Assembly (NCBI GenBank): GCA_026545225.1
Contig: CM048845.1
Coordinates: forward strand, 53,110,033-53,174,032
DNA from: Cornus controversa
Lineage: Eukaryota > Streptophyta > Magnoliopsida > Cornales > Cornaceae
Reading direction: 5' to 3'
Length of the DNA stretch: 64,000 nt
A model generated the notes under the pieces. It was given only the letters and a program-made list of their open reading frames with translations, was not told where the DNA came from and searched no databases. Positions 22,088 through 35,705 of this stretch are shown piece by piece; within the stretch, counting starts at the first letter, position 1; each line of letters begins with the position of its first letter. A program made the position numbers and the translations under genes.

Positions 22088-23433
22088 AGAAACATCTTTG
22101 AAAGATACTCAAAGGAAATTATGATATGCTTTGGATCAAATAGGTACACCCATACTTGCTAAAAGGAAAATGCATTTGGGAGATTAGCATTCCCCGGTAG
22201 TTGTCTTGGTATTGGCAAACGTTACTTCAGATCAGGCGTATTTTTAAACCTCTTGTTAAACTCAAAATTAGAAATGGCATGAAATCTAATTTTTTAGTGG
22301 ATAATTAGTGTTCGCTTGGGCTTCTATCACTTCAAACCTTGTCCCAGCAATGCGAGCATTTTAACTTTGATCATTTGACACTTCTCAATACATTCATTGA
22401 AGCCTCATCCTAGATGTTTCCCCCTCAATCTTAGCAATTATTCCACAGCTCCATCATCCAACAAAATTACCTATGCCCTGTCATCACAAACCTAATAAAT
22501 TCAATTGGATTCCATCTCCCAATGGTGACTTTTCCATTAGACACAATCAAATTATTACAATAGAATGGTCCACATCTAAATTTAGCTCACCTAGTTTGGT
22601 CTTACCCAGCAATCCCCAATCATATTTTTTTTTTATAGATAGCTTGTCCCAAACGCTTATTAACATTAGATAGAAGACCCATGTCACGACTCCACATTCT
22701 AAATAGATGTGTTTTATGCTCAGCTAGCACTGAATTACATGACCACATATTCCTTCAACACTCGTTTGTGGCCCCCATTTAGGCATTTATTCAAACACAG
22801 TGCAACTTTTATATCATGCCATCCACATGGTCTGATTTGGTTGATTGGGTGTCAGTTCATTTGAAAGCAAGATCACCAAATTATCGAACCACCATCTACA
22901 AATTCTCATTCACTTCCACTGCCTACAATATGTGGATGGAAATAAATAGAAGATGCTCAAGTGGAAAACGTGTTTCTTCTTCCTCTGTTCTCCATCGTAT
23001 TATTGAAGCTATAAGACTGAAACTTTGATGGTTTGTTTTCATTGACTTCCCGAGTGCCAAACATATTGCAGTGGATTAATCCTGATTGATTGGCTAACAA
23101 GGAATTTGCTTTCTTATCGACAAGGAATGTCTTGCTTTAACACAACATTACTAGATTGTATTGTAGGACCACTGGTCCAATTTTTAAAGTTTGGTTGCTG
23201 GGACATCTAGTTTGGACCAGGGTTTTTGAAAAACTTCTTTGCTGGACCATCTAGTATGGGGTTGGGCTAATATGCCTATGTTACATGTTGTTTTGTACAC
23301 CAAGGCCTAGCCGTTTGCTTTTTTCCTTTTGGCTTGTTCTTTATACATTAATAAATTAAATTTCACAATAAAAAATTTATATATAAATGGGTTTTAAAGA
23401 ATATAGGTATTTTAAAATACAAAAATATGAAAT
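22088..23433 (+). mobile_element. L1-type LINE, 3' part, broken
   Basis: Matches 11255-12980 by eye, without the TRIM. It encodes remnants such as IPSPNGDFSIRH (about 22510-22545), a zinc-binding tail (CVLCSASTELHDHIF, near 22710-22757) and MPSTWSDLVDWVSVHLKA (22816-22869). The 3' UTR and AT-rich tail end near 23433 as in the other copy. Stops and frameshifts interrupt it throughout. Together with 15391-15770 it may be one LINE copy opened by the Tat element. Confidence 0.75.
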
Positions 23434-24367
23434 AATTTTTGTCACCCTAGCCAACCAAACTACTAATCTATAGAAGCGTTAACTTGATGATCTAACCATC
23501 AAACAATAGAATTTTAACTAAACCAAAAAGTCAAAAAAACCATAGCAACTGCAAACAACTAACAAAAGTAAATAATGTTTCATGAAACCATAATTGATTA
23601 TATAGTCCTCTATATAATTCTGAGTATTTAGAAAATTAATCTTTAACATGTCTAACGTCTCAAAAATGAAAAATTTAGCAACATGTACAACATATTTGAG
23701 CATAAAACGGACCAAGTGTAGATGATTCCAGGTTGTTGGTATGAAGCTTGAGCATAAAATTGACCAAGTGTAAAATTACTAGAAAATTAGAAAAGAACAT
23801 TTTGATTGTGCAAAAATGCCCATTTCGGACAAGCGAAATGCCCTCGATTGAGCAAACCATGTTGCAAAAATTTTGATAAAAGAGAGGTAAAATTCTAGTG
23901 GGATCTCGATAGTACTTCACAAATACTTTGATTATGTGAGATTTTCAATTGAGCAAAACCAGCGTTTCGATTGTGCGAAATGCCTTGCGATCTTGCGAAA
24001 CTGGCACTTCGATTGTGCAAAAGTGACAATCCAAAGCCACATTGGGTATGTAGTGTAATGTACATGTGTTGTTTCATAATGAGGATGATCATTGTAATTA
24101 AATTATTTATGAATGTATGTATGCATGGTATTAATGGTATAAAGAAGGCTTCTGCTAGACTTTGAGATCACAACATAGATTTTTGATTATTGTAACATAT
24201 CCGGCAATAGATTGATGTGTTGATTAATGTAAAGACTTCCCCTATACATAATGATATCGATGTTACGGGTAGGAACTGAGGGTGATGTTGGTAGTAGTTT
24301 ACCATGGTCGTTCGGGCCGTGTAGTGGCGATCTACCCATCATGATTTGGGCTTGGACTAGGGGAGAC
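23434..24367. repeat. Probable chromovirus LTR remnant with a palindrome cluster
   Basis: Between 23815 and 24020 there are several variants of TTTCGATTGTGCGAAAT, the same style of palindrome as in the Tekay-like LTRs at 616-3237 and 49309-52057. No termini were found. The adjoining Tekay gag piece at 25393 makes a Tekay LTR plausible, but alignment to the other LTRs is not clear. No gene seen. Confidence 0.35.
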
Positions 24368-25392
24368 TGATTGGCATTGAATGTTACGCATTCTAGCCTC
24401 TTAACTTATGTATTTTATTCTCTTAGTGGTAGATTATTTTTTTATTTTACTTTGTTTTAGTGTTTTCTGTAATGTCAGGGCCTTAATGATTATTTCAGTT
24501 AAAACCATGATTTTGGGCTTTTAAAGATTACATGCAAGATGGTTAGATTAAGCCTACATCAAGGAGATCCATTCAATCATTTATTTCAACTCAAATCAGC
24601 CCATGGAAGAGGTCCAAGAGAATTGCAGCTACTTAAGAAGGTTTCGGGCTTGAAGCCCAAATCTGCGCATAATACAGTCTTAATCTCGTTTTAGAAAACG
24701 GACCAGAAGTGTTATTTCCGAGCCTCAAATGGACTTACTTTTCACATGGATTAAACAAAATTCGATTCTCACACTTTTGTAATTCACAAAAATTCTGTGA
24801 ATCGGACTTTTAGTGGGTCAAAAGTTGGGCCGAACGTCAGTAGGAAAAACCCACATGATTAGTGCTACGGGAAAACCTAATTAATTCCTAATTGGATTAG
24901 GACTTTGATGTATTCTCTTGGCTATTAAAAGTGAAGAATTGGAGCTGTATTGGGGAAGCTTGGCAGCAGCTTAGAAGAGCTTTTGGAGTAGAGAATCATT
25001 GGAGAACAAGGCGTATCATGAGCGGCTAGTTCAGCCACCAGGGTTTTGATGTAGCCCTAACTAAACATCACTGGTTTGATTGTTCTAATTATTGGGATTT
25101 TTGTATTCATTCATAGATTATGTGATTTAGAGGATTCTTCTTATAGAATTGAGCAATAAAAGTCTTATAAATTTAGTTTCAATGATTTCTTATCTTGTCT
25201 TAGATACTTGATTGTTGTTATTGAACTCATCCCTCTTATTTTTTGTGATCATCAGAGTGATTACTATACAATAGTTTTCACTGAATATATCATTAAAAGC
25301 TTTGATGGATTATGCCTAGAGAAGATGAACCATACTGCATCCTAGATTAGAGTAGTTAGGCAGATGGCCAATGCCAATCGAAGGTAGTCCAT
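24368..25392 (+). repeat. Athila-family LTR fragment, plus strand
   Basis: Begins TGATTGGCATTGAATG and matches the Athila LTR at 36658-38165 from its first base through about two-thirds of its length (up to the GATAGTCCAT-like stretch), then passes into the Tekay gag sequence. No target duplication was found. It is an older relative of elements B and C. Confidence 0.8.
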
Positions 25393-26155
25393 ACTGCATT
25401 CTTATACAGTTGTTTCAATGGGACAACCTATGACACATTCTACACCTACCATTCCTTTGAATTTGACATCCGTTGAGACAAAAGTGGTGTGCTTTAAGTG
25501 TAAGCAACCGGGGCAGTACAAGTCAAATTGCCCTTCGAGTCATCCTATGGGTCAGCCTAGCACGACGGATTGCTTTAGTTATGGACAATAGGGACATATG
25601 ATTAGGCATTGCCCAAAGCAGAGTGGGAATGCTAAGGGTGGACAGAGTGCTCAGCGAAGGCCGGCTCAGACAGTGACTGCACAGTTGAGCTATAGAGCGA
25701 TGCTTCCACCACAGCCATCTATGTCTGCACAGAGTGCGAGACCAGTTAGGGGATCAACCCCTAGTGTATCCATGTAGCAGTCATGATTTCAGGCTAGTGG
25801 AGCACAAGAACAGAGAGCTCAGGGCAGGGTATATACAGTGACACCTACAAACCCCTTAGCAGGACCTTCAGTGGTAAGAGGTATATTTTTGGTATATAGT
25901 TCTTGGGCATGTGTATTGATTGATTCTGGTGTATCTTATTCATTTATTGCAACATAATTTGCACGAGCATTGGGGATAGAGATTAGTCCATTAAGTTGAT
26001 ACGCCAGTGGGCGATACAGTGGTTCTTGACAGAGTGTGTCAAGGGTGTACTATTGAGATAGCTGGGTGAACACTTGAGTTTGATTTCATTCTCCTAGACA
26101 AGAGTAGTTTTGATATCATCCTTGGGATGGATTAGATGTCGGAGTTCCATGCAAC
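25393..26155 (+). mobile_element. Tekay chromovirus fragment A, left part (gag end and protease)
   Basis: Contains two zinc-knuckle-like motifs of gag (about 25490-25530 and 25570-25612, e.g. VVCFKCKQPG), then a protease-like region with LIDSGVSYSF and FDFILLDKSSFDIILGMD near 26075-26130. That order is typical of Tekay (Del-type) elements. The sequence breaks at GCAAC (26151-26155), where Athila element B entered, and resumes at 47277. Broken in many places; older than B. Confidence 0.75.
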
Positions 26156-27661
26156 TGATTCATGTGTGAGTGTGACTCAAAAATTATATCAATTAAAAAT
26201 TTTCACACTTCGCAATAGAACGAATTCCTTGCAGAATCGGGCTATCGAAAGGGGTATCGTACCTCAGGGATTATGGTCTGATGAGTTAGAATACTGAATT
26301 AATTCTAATTAAATTTATAAAGAAAAGAATTCTGATTTTTAAACTAATTAAAAAGATAAAATAAAATAAATCAAAGTAAGATAGAAAGTGCAGATAATAT
26401 GAGAGAAATCTAGGGTGTTCGACTTCACCACTAACTCCACAATCAATTGTCAATTGAATCAACTATAGGGGAATTACATCATGCATAAGTGGTGTCGGTG
26501 GCTACAAGCTCACCTCCATCCGTCAAGAAGATAACATATGATTAAGGCTAAGTCATGGACTATCTTCGATTGGCATGAGCCATCTGCCTAACTACTCTAA
26601 TCTAGGGTGCAGTATGGTTCATCTTCTCTAGGCATAATCCATCAAAGCTCTTAATAATATATTCAGTGATTATCATTGTATAATAATCGCTCTCATAATC
26701 ACAAAAAATAAGAGAGATTGAGTTCAATAACAACAACTAAACATCTAAGACAAGATAAGAAATCATTGAAACTGAATTTATAAGACTTCTATTGCTCAAT
26801 TCTATAATAAGAATCCTCTGAATTACATAATCTATGCATGTATATAAAGGTCCCCAATAATTAAAACAATCAAATCATTGATGCTTTGTTAGGGCTACAT
26901 CAAAACCTTAGTGGATGAACTAGCCGCTCATGGTAGAAGAAGAAGCTTCAACTGTTGAGGAAGAAGGTATCATCTTCATGAATTATGCGTATGACTTCGT
27001 TCTCCAATGGCTCTGCAAATATGTTTCTATTATCTTCTCAGCCCTCTCAGACTCTCCAATCTCTGTTCTCTCTCTAACTCCAGCCACTTATTCTTCACTT
27101 TATTCCCCAAGAGAATACACCAAAGTCCTAATCCAATTAGGAATAAATTAAGGTTTCCCGCAGCACTAATCAGGTGGGTTTTTTCTGCTGACTTCGACCC
27201 AACTTTTGACCCACTAGAAGTCCGATTTACGGAATTTTCATGAAATACAAAAGTGTGCAGAATCAAATTTCATTGAACCTCCTGAAAAAATTATGTCGAT
27301 TTGAGGCTCGAAAATAAGACTTCTGATCCGTTTTCGAAAATGGGATTAAGACTATATTATGCGCAGATTTGGGCTGCAGGCCCGAAACCTTCTTAAGCAG
27401 CTGTAATTCTCTTAGACCTCTTTCTTGGACTGATTTGAGTTGAAATAAATGGTTGAATGAATCTCCTTGATGTAGGCTTCATCTACCCATCTTGGATGTC
27501 TTCTTTAAAAGCCCAAAAGTTTGGTTTTAATTGAAATAATCATTAAGGCCCTGAAAATACAGAAAACACTAAAACAAAGTAAAATAACAAAATAATCTAT
27601 CACTAAGAGAATAAAATACATAAGTTAAAAGGCTAGAATGCGTAACATTCAACGCCTATCA
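26156..27661 (-). repeat. 3' LTR of Athila element B
   Basis: 1506 bp. On the minus strand it starts TGATAGGCGTTG and ends GAATCA. The polypurine tract AAGTTTGGGGGTG (complement of 27662-27674) adjoins its start. Confidence 0.9.
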
Positions 27662-29199
27662 CACCCCCAAACTTACATATTGCTAGTCCCTTAGCAATAG
27701 AATAAAACAAAACTAAAACAAAAGAAACTAATAAATACTAACTAAACTACCCAACTCCACTTTCATGGGAGAAACGATTGCATTTAGCATATGCAACAAC
27801 CCTTTAAACCCTTAGGTTCCCCCTAGTGGACGAGTATAGTCTCGTGAGGGTTTCCAGAAATGTTACCCACAAACATTCAAAATTCTGTTTCAACATTAAT
27901 TCAAGAAGAAGATTACAATATATAGTTACAAACTTGCATTTAAGAATAATTTTAAACTTTCAAATTTCATAATTCAAAGCAATGGTCCTCATGCATAATT
28001 CACATCAACATATCTCAAAATAATCAACTCTAGCTTCCTCGTGAAAAGTGAACTAGTAGTCATCTCATGTGGCATAACTCAGCTCTAAATATATTAAGGC
28101 ACATACCCCTTCAACTCACTAGTTCTCCTTATTGAACTCATACTTCCCAACATGAATACATGACTTTTTTTTTCATCATTCTTTTTTTTTTCATTGCTTT
28201 ATTGGTTGTGCAATGTCTTGATCTATTAAGCTTTTTGAAAGATCCATGTAGCAAGCTTTCAGTCAGTGACTCCCAAACCAGATGGCTTTAGGGCACTAGG
28301 CTTTAAGATACCCTGAAGACCTAATTACTCGAATCAATCAGGCTACAAATTAAGACAACCAACGCTCATCTTTTCTCACCCTTTCACTTTTGACGCGAAC
28401 ACTCCGTGCTTCTTGAGGCATAGAGGCCCGGTTACTCATGAAAAGGATCAAATTGATTTGCTTATTCATCACATATCTTTTTTTTCTTTTTCTCTCTTTT
28501 TCATTGAAGTCAAGTAAACACATCATCGGTACTGTGAGGAAACTAAAATTGATCACTCCAAAGCATGTTATTGCAAACCATGATTAAAACCATATAATTT
28601 AAACCACAGTTCCCAAAAATTTTAAAAATACTCAAAAATTGCAAGTTAAGCACCTACATAAGATACTAATCCCTTGAATAATGTAAAAACATTCTATCTA
28701 AAAAAACAAAAGAAAATAAAAAACAAACTAAGAAAATAAAATAAACAAAAATCCTAAAACAAGAAGAATTTCACAAAAATTTCCCCCATATGCAATAAAG
28801 CACAAAAATAGGCATCGCCTCACCCCCAAACTTAAACTCTACATTGTCCTCAATGTACACCCAAATAAAGCATAGAGAAGAGTAAGAACGATGGTACCAG
28901 AAATCTGGAGAATGAGTGGCAAGAAAATAGAGCACACCAAGTTGCAAGAAGGCAATGCAAGCACACCCCCAAACTTGGATGTTACAACCTGTCAAAACAA
29001 ACCACTATACCCCAAAGATCAAGTGAAATAGCATGGGTGAAAATAAATATGAAAGAGAAAAATCCTAAAAAAAATAAAAAAAAAATTTTATTTTTTAATT
29101 TCTTTATTTCTTTATTTTTTAATAATAATAATCTACTACAGAAAGAAAAATAAAATTAAAAAGAAAAACTAAAAATAAAATAAAATACAAAAGATGGTT

Positions 29200-30430
29200 A
29201 CCTTCCTGTCAAGGGTGTGGTTTGTGACTGAGCATCCGGATCCAAGTTTGCCTGGCGCATCAGTGCATGCAGCATCCTCCTCATCTCTAGTTAGTCTTAG
29301 CGAGTATCATGAAAGTGATCTGCCATCTTTGTCCTCATTGCTCCAAACTGTGTGGAGACCTCTGTTTGTAGGGTGCCAAACTGGGTTGTCAACCCAGCAA
29401 TTTGCCCCTCTAAATACTGATAATCATGGCCACCAGCCTGTGCATGCACCTCCTCTTTCTCTGCCTCCATCTCCTCTGGATCTTTCACCGGTGGTGGTAT
29501 ATCTATATGTTCTCCTCCCTGGGCCAACCGAGACACTTCACCAGGCGCCGCTATGACTCTCTGGTGCATATGAGATCGACTCAAATTCCAATCATGCGTG
29601 CCATAATGAAGATCACGTGGAAAGGCAAGCTCGTCCTCATGGACTGCATACCCCTGTGCTATAAGCAACTGATGAATGATAGTCGGGAACGAAAACTCCC
29701 AGTCACTTACACTGTCTGGTGCCTTGGCCACAACCTTGGAATAGAACTTCTCCATCTGGCCCTAGACAATCTGTGGGAACGACAGCCAATGCCCAAAATG
29801 TGTAGCATATAAAGCTCTGAGGAACTCTTGATGTCTCTCGATTTTATGTCCAATTGGACATATATTCTTGAGTAGAACAGTGTCAAGGAACCATAAGTGA
29901 TTTGGCATTGAAGACTTGGAAGCTGCATTCCTTTTCAGCCCGAAAAACTGATTAGCACACAAACGTTCAACTAAATTACCCACTCATGAGACAAATGATC
30001 TGTTCACTCATGAGGACAACTCATGGCAATGGCAATGGATGACATATCCACTCAAACTATTGTTCCATCTACTGAAGAAGTAAGCATATCCCGCTCATCA
30101 GGTGTCGGCATTAAGTTTTGATAAAATACCTTGATAAGCCTCGGGTAAATAGTAGACGAGAGTGGAACAAAAATGGATACCGACCGACGACGACGGATGT
30201 CAAAAATCCCTCATCTTGTCTCGGGAAACATACCATAGAGTTCGGCGATGTCAAACGTGGTTTCAAAGTTCAAAGCCCTTGGATGCCATCTCTCTTGAAT
30301 ACCTTCTCGGTGAGATCGTGAAGAATCGGTGGTTGGATCACTTCTCGCTCAGCGAGGATTACGTGAACTTGAAGCACCTTGGTGACTTGCTCGCTTTGGT
30401 GCCATAGAAATAGAAGAAGTGTGGTTGAGG
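29200..30430 (-). pseudogene. Athila downstream ORF region, element B
   Basis: Counterpart of 43463-44686 in element C. Minus-strand pieces include MGNLVERLCANQFFGLKRN (near 29983) and a helix-rich C-terminal segment with QYLEGQIAGLTTQFGTLQ. It lies between integrase and the 3' LTR, the place of the extra ORF (sometimes called env-like) in Athila. Resembles the putative plant transposon protein domain. Broken. Confidence 0.65.
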
Positions 30431-30844
30431 AATTAAACCGAGCACTTGGTGTGCACAATTAAATTCTATCCTTCAACCGCCTCTTTTCAAAAAAAATTCC
30501 ACCCAAATTGAACAAGTAAATGCAACAAATTGATCCCCCAAACTTGGTCTTCAAAAGCCCTTTAAAAGAATTACATAATTTCACCAAAGAAAAACTTCAC
30601 TTACTTTGATGTTGAACTTGAAAAAGTGAGAGCTTCCTTTGAGAACTAGTGATTCTTGATCCAGTTTGATGTTGATGATAATTAATGTTGAATTCTTGTT
30701 TAATAATCACCAATTGAAGAAAATAATTTTCCGGTTGAAGTAGGACTTGAATTGGAGTTCAAAGAGGTAGAAGATGCAAGTAGTAGCAACCAAAGAGAAG
30801 TGGGAGTCCATTTATAAGAAGAAGTCTCGGCCAGCCTCTTTTTA

Positions 30845-30966
30845 TCCTTGGGCAATCAATCCCCCTTGGAGTGGGCGATCGATCGCCCACCTGCTGGTGG
30901 GGATCTTCAAGAATTAACATGGGGCGATCGATCCCCCTTGGCTGGGGCGATCGATCCCCCCCCCCC
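30845..30966. repeat. GATCGATC palindrome cluster, element B
   Basis: GATCGATC occurs at 30877-30884, 30926-30933 and 30949-30956, each set in G/C runs (GGGCGATCGATCGCCC or similar), with a degenerate fourth at about 30851. Counterpart of the cluster at 42906-43008. A C-run at about 30956-30970 follows. Confidence 0.8.
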
Positions 30967-31269
30967 CCCGGATGCTTGTTGGACCTCCATCGCCCAAGTT
31001 CGACCGGGACTTGATAATTTTGAGTCTCCATCACCCAAGGTCGACCGAGTTTCACCCGTCTTGAGTCCAAATACCTCGGTACACCTCTTGGCATCCTCCG
31101 GAAGGAACTTATACATCAAAAACTCAAAGAAAAAACATTAAAACGCAACTAAAATTGAAAGAAAACTTAAGAAAACTAAAACTAAAAATTAAAATCAAAG
31201 AAAACTAAAGCAAATAAAGTATAGAAATACATACAAAACCTACAATTTAACTTTCGTAGGAGACGATCA

Positions 31270-32560
31270 ATGCTCCAAAGGGATTAAGTCGGATAGACGG
31301 GATCCGTCAAGTCGACGGACTCTACGTCTCTTCTTGGCACACATCCTTCCACACAATGCTTCAACCTTTGCCCATTAACTTTCATCAAAGTATTATCTCG
31401 AAAGCTTCAAATTTCCACAGCACCATGAGGAAAAATTGAAATCACTTAGAATGGTCCATCCCACCTTGAACGCAATTTTTCGGGAAACAACCGAAGCTTT
31501 GAATTAAAGAGCCACACTTTATCACCCGGAGAGAAGGACTTTTGAGAGATATGTCGATCATGAAATGCCTTCGTCCTCTCTTTGTAAATTCATGAACTTT
31601 CATAAGCATCACGTCTAAACTCTTCTAATTCATTCAATTACAACTTCCTCTCTTCCCTAGCTCTTTTTGCATCAAAATTGATTTTCGGATTACCCAGAGT
31701 GCCTTATGCTCGATCTTTACTGGAAGATGACATGCTTCCCACACACCAACAGATATGGTGACATACCGATATGAGTCTTGTAAGCAGTCTGATACACCCA
31801 TAGCGCCTCACTCAGTCGCAATGACCAATCTCTTCTATCCGGTCTCACTATCTTTTCGAGAACATGCTTAATTTTTTGGTTGGACAGCTCTACTTACCCA
31901 CTTGTCTGAGGATGATAAGGTGTTGCCACCTTATGTGTCACTAAATATTTAGCAAGCAAACCTCTCAAGAATTTATTGCAAAAGTGAGAACCACCATCAC
32001 TGATCAAGGCTCGAGAAATTCTAAATCGACTAAGAATATTCTCATGCATGAATTTGATTACCACCTTGTGATCATTGGTTCGAGTTGCAATAGCCTCCAC
32101 CAATTTGGAGACGTAGTCCACCCTAACCAGAATATACTCGTAGCCAAAAGAGGGTGGAAAGGGTCCCATAAAATTAATTCCCCAAACATCAAAAATTTTA
32201 ACCACTAGAATAGGGCTCATTGGCATCATATCTCGCCTCGACATTGAACCCAATCTTTGACAGCGATCACAAGTTTTACAAAAAACATATGCATCATGAA
32301 ACAGAGAAGGCCAAAAGAATCCACATTGAAGTACCTTTGCTGCTGTCTTCCTTGCACTGAAATGGCCTCCACATACCAATGAGTGGCAGAACTTGAGAAT
32401 ATCTTGAAACACATTGTCTAGGACACATTGCCGAATAATCTGATCGGGACAATATTTAAATAACTCTGGATCCTCCCAAAAGTAATGATGAACTTTAGAG
32501 AAGAATCTATCATGTTCTCGCTTGGTCCAGTCTCGTGGCACTTTTTCCGTGGCTAAATAA
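31270..32560 (-). pseudogene. Integrase region of Athila element B
   Basis: Read on the minus strand: a zinc-binding N-terminal part ([19 protein letters not shown], then [11 protein letters not shown]), then the catalytic core ([31 protein letters not shown] and [10 protein letters not shown] near 31894), then a C-terminal region ending DLTDPVYPT near 31290. These are the usual landmarks of Ty3/gypsy integrases. Broken. Confidence 0.8.
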
Positions 32561-32829
32561 TTCACAATATCTGCATACCATGGTGTGGAGTTGTCGGATA
32601 CTTCAAACAATTGCTCCCTCTGAAGTATTTTGAAAAGTGTAGTGCATACAGAATTTACTACAATGGTAGAAAATTGATCTTTAAATACCTTCTTTTCCTT
32701 CTGTTTTTCTTGCACCTGAATTTCATCTACAGATTCAACCACATCCTCAGAATACATGAAGAAAACATCAGTCTGATCTGGAGGATTCTCAACAGCATTG
32801 AAAATGTTAAGCTTAACCTTCATATTGCC

Positions 32830-35070
32830 AAATGAAATATCCATGGTCCTCGACCTACAATTTATGCAAGCATTAGCTGTAGCTAAGAAAGGTCGACCAA
32901 GGATCACTAGAATGTGCCTCTTTGGATTATACACTGGCTCAGTATCTAGAACAATGAAGTCTACTGGAAAGTAGAACTTGTCCACTGTAATGATCACATC
33001 TTCTATGATTCCTCGAGGTTGCTTTGTTGATCTATCTATAAATTGCAATACCACCGAGGTAGGCTTCAATTCTCTCAGGCCCAACTGTAAGTAGACTGAA
33101 TAGGGTAGCAAATTCACACTTGCACCCAAATCAAGAAGAGTTTTCTCCACATGGTGCTCCCCAATGATGTATGAGATAGTTGGGGCACCAGGATCCTTGT
33201 ACTTAGGAGTACACTGCTGAATTATCTAACTTACTTGTTGTGGCAGCATCACCTTCTTTGGCACATGGCTTTTAGAATGCCTTTTCTGAGTGCACAAGTC
33301 CTTCAAAAATTTAGCATAAGGAGGAATTTGCTTGATGGCATCAAGGAGTGGCAAATTAATCTTCACTTGTCGAAACACCTCCATCATGTCATGCAGCTTG
33401 TCCCCTTGCTTCCCCAATTTAGATGCTTCAAGGAAACGTTATGGGAAAGGAGCCTTGGGCTCATAAGGAATTTCAGCACTTGGACTTGTGGTCACTTTTT
33501 CTTCTTCTTTCTTCTCACCCACCTTATTATCAATTATTTTCCCACTCCTCAAAGTGGTAATGGCTTGAACTTGCTCATAGTGTGGGTTGCTTGTGGAAGC
33601 TTGCATCCCTCTTGGATTAGCAATTGGTTGACTAGGGAGCTTCCCTTCTTCTCTTCTACTCAATGAAGTAGCAAGCTGTCCAAACTGAGATTCCAGTTTG
33701 GCAATGGATTGAGAATGCGAGTGCACTAGCTGAACTGTAGATTGTACTGTTGCTGCAGTAGCTTGCACTGTCTCTATAAGAGAATTGAGCTTGTCAAATT
33801 TAGACAAGGTCAGTGTCAGCTTGTCTTAAATAGCAGAAATTCTTTGGGCCATAGGACTTTGTGTTTGATATTGCTGTTGAGACACAAAAGTCCTAGGTTG
33901 ATATGATGGTTGCATTGTTGCCCCTTGGTTACTGTAAGAAAAATCAGGATGATTCCTCCATGTGGGATTGTAAGTATTACCTCGTGGAGGATTCATTGGT
34001 CCAATGAATGTAGCTTGGACTTGCTCATGTTCAACATTAGAGAATTGCCCAATTGAAGGATAATTACTCACATTATGTATAGGACTAGAGCAAAATTCAC
34101 AAGGGCCTAGCAATGAAGAATTTGAAGTAGAAGGAGTTTGATTGGCAGCCATAATTGCTGCTACCTTCTTTGCAATTAGATCAATATCAGTTGGCATAAC
34201 TTCTGAAGCACCAACCTCAATCCCATCAATCTTCCTTGTAGTGGCATGTCTGCTAGAATGAGTAAAGGACACATGTTGTAGAGAGTTGTCACTAAGATTT
34301 TTAAATAAGGTCCATGCCTCTTCTTCACTCTTCAACATAAAAGTACCTCCACACGATGCATCAACCATCTGTCTGTTGGCTTCTGTGAGCCCTTCATGAA
34401 AACTCTGCACTAGTTGCCACTTAGGAACTTGATGATGAGGACACTTCCTAAGAAGGTCCTTGAATCTTTCCCATGTCTCATCAAATTGTTCCCCCTCATG
34501 TTGGGAGAAACCAGTGATAGCACGTCTGAACTGATTGGTCTTCCCTATCGAAAAATACTTCTTGAGAAACTCATGTTGCATCTGAGTCCAAGTCGTGATA
34601 GAACCTGCCGGTAGAGAATTGAACCAATACTTTGCTTTGTCTTTCAAGGAGAATGGAAAAAGTCTCATTCTGAAAGCATCTTCAGAGAAGTTGTGAATTT
34701 TGGTAGTTGAGCACACTTCAATGAAGTCATTCAAATGCTTGTAAGGGTCTTCTTGAGTCAGCCCAAAATAAGATGGTAACATCTGAATAATGCAGGACTT
34801 GATCTTATAATTCAGTGCTGTGACATTAGGCAGTTGAAAACCTGCCGGTGAGGTATATGTCTCAGGAACATAATAGTCCCTAAGCAATCTAGCTCTTTTT
34901 CCATCAGTGTTAGGAACAAGGTTGTTATTCCTCTCTTCTGCCATGTCTTCAATTAATTCTTCCTCTTGCACTATGGTATCAACAGGGATGTTCCTCTGTT
35001 GTCTAAGAGTACGTTCAGGCTCAGGATCAAGAGGTATCAAAGGATCAGCTACAGAACGACGACCTTGCAT
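32830..35070 (-). pseudogene. gag and protease region of Athila element B
   Basis: Gag starts at ATG 35070 (MQGRRSVADP), the first ATG after the primer site, and shows the Athila capsid pattern: QMLPSYFGLTQEDPYKHLND, FPFSLKDKAKYWFNSLPAG, TWTQMQHEFLKKYF, and a CEFC..PIHNVSNYP zinc-finger-like segment. A protease with [16 protein letters not shown] (33130-33085) and [14 protein letters not shown] follows. These match 38311-40560 in element C closely. Confidence 0.85.
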
Positions 35071-35193
35071 ATATTAACCAAAAGCACCTGAAAAGAAAAC
35101 AAAAACAAAATTAAAAATAAAATATAAAAATTTCCTAAACTAAAAATCCAATTAAAATTAATTCTGTAAAATCCAATCAATCAAATAGATAAT

Positions 35194-35210
35194 CCCTGGC
35201 AACGGCGCCA
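35194..35210 (-). promoter_or_regulatory. Primer-binding site of element B
   Basis: The minus strand reads TGGCGCCGTTGCCAGGG, six bases outside the 5' LTR; this is the tRNA-Asp-type primer site of Athila elements. Confidence 0.85.
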
Positions 35211-35216
35211 AAAATT

Positions 35217-35705
35217 TGATTCGTGTGTGAGTGTGACTCAAAAATTATATCAATTAAAAATTTTCACACTTTGCAATAGAACGAATTCCTGGCAGAATAG
35301 GGCTATCGAAAGGGGTATCGTACCTCAGGGATTATGGTCTGATGAGTTGGAATACTGAATTAATTCTAATTAAATTTTTAAAGAAAAGAATTCTGATTTT
35401 TAAACTAATTAAAAAGATAAAATAAAATAAATCAAACTAAGATAGAAAGTGCAGAAAATATGAGAGAAATCTAGGGTGTTTGACTTCACCACTAACTCCA
35501 CAATCAATGGTCAATTGAATCAACTATAGGGGAATTACATCATGCATAAGTGGTGTCGGTGGCTACAAGCTCACCTTCATCTGTCAAGAAGATAACATAT
35601 GATTAAGGCTAAGTCATGGACTATCTTCGATTGGCATGGGCCATCTGCCTAACTACTCTAATCTAGGGTGCAGTATGGTTCATCTTCTCTAGGTATAATC
35701 CATCA
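35217..35705 (-). repeat. 5' LTR of element B, inner piece
   Basis: Matches 26156-26645. The remaining outer piece of the same LTR is 46804-47271, on the far side of element C. Confidence 0.85.

Larger units (their letters stand above)
26156..35705 (-). mobile_element. Athila Ty3/gypsy element B, main part
   Basis: Minus-strand element running from its 5' LTR (46804-47271 and 35217-35705, separated by element C) to its 3' LTR (26156-27661). A perfect 5 bp target duplication, GCAAC, lies at 26151-26155 and 47272-47276. The primer site (complement of 35194-35210) is TGGCGCCGTTGCCAGGG, of the tRNA-Asp type used by Athila. Parts present in order on the minus strand: gag, protease, integrase, an inter-ORF region, the downstream ORF typical of Athila, a long 3' non-coding region and a polypurine tract. 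About 14 differences over about 488 comparable LTR bases (counted by eye, near 3%) suggest roughly one to two million years under commonly used plant rates. Broken at about five to eight points. Confidence 0.88.

Noticed and set aside
29194-29812. Plus-strand open frames over the Athila downstream ORF of element B
   Set aside because: They are antisense shadows of the minus-strand ORF that aligns with 43463-44686.
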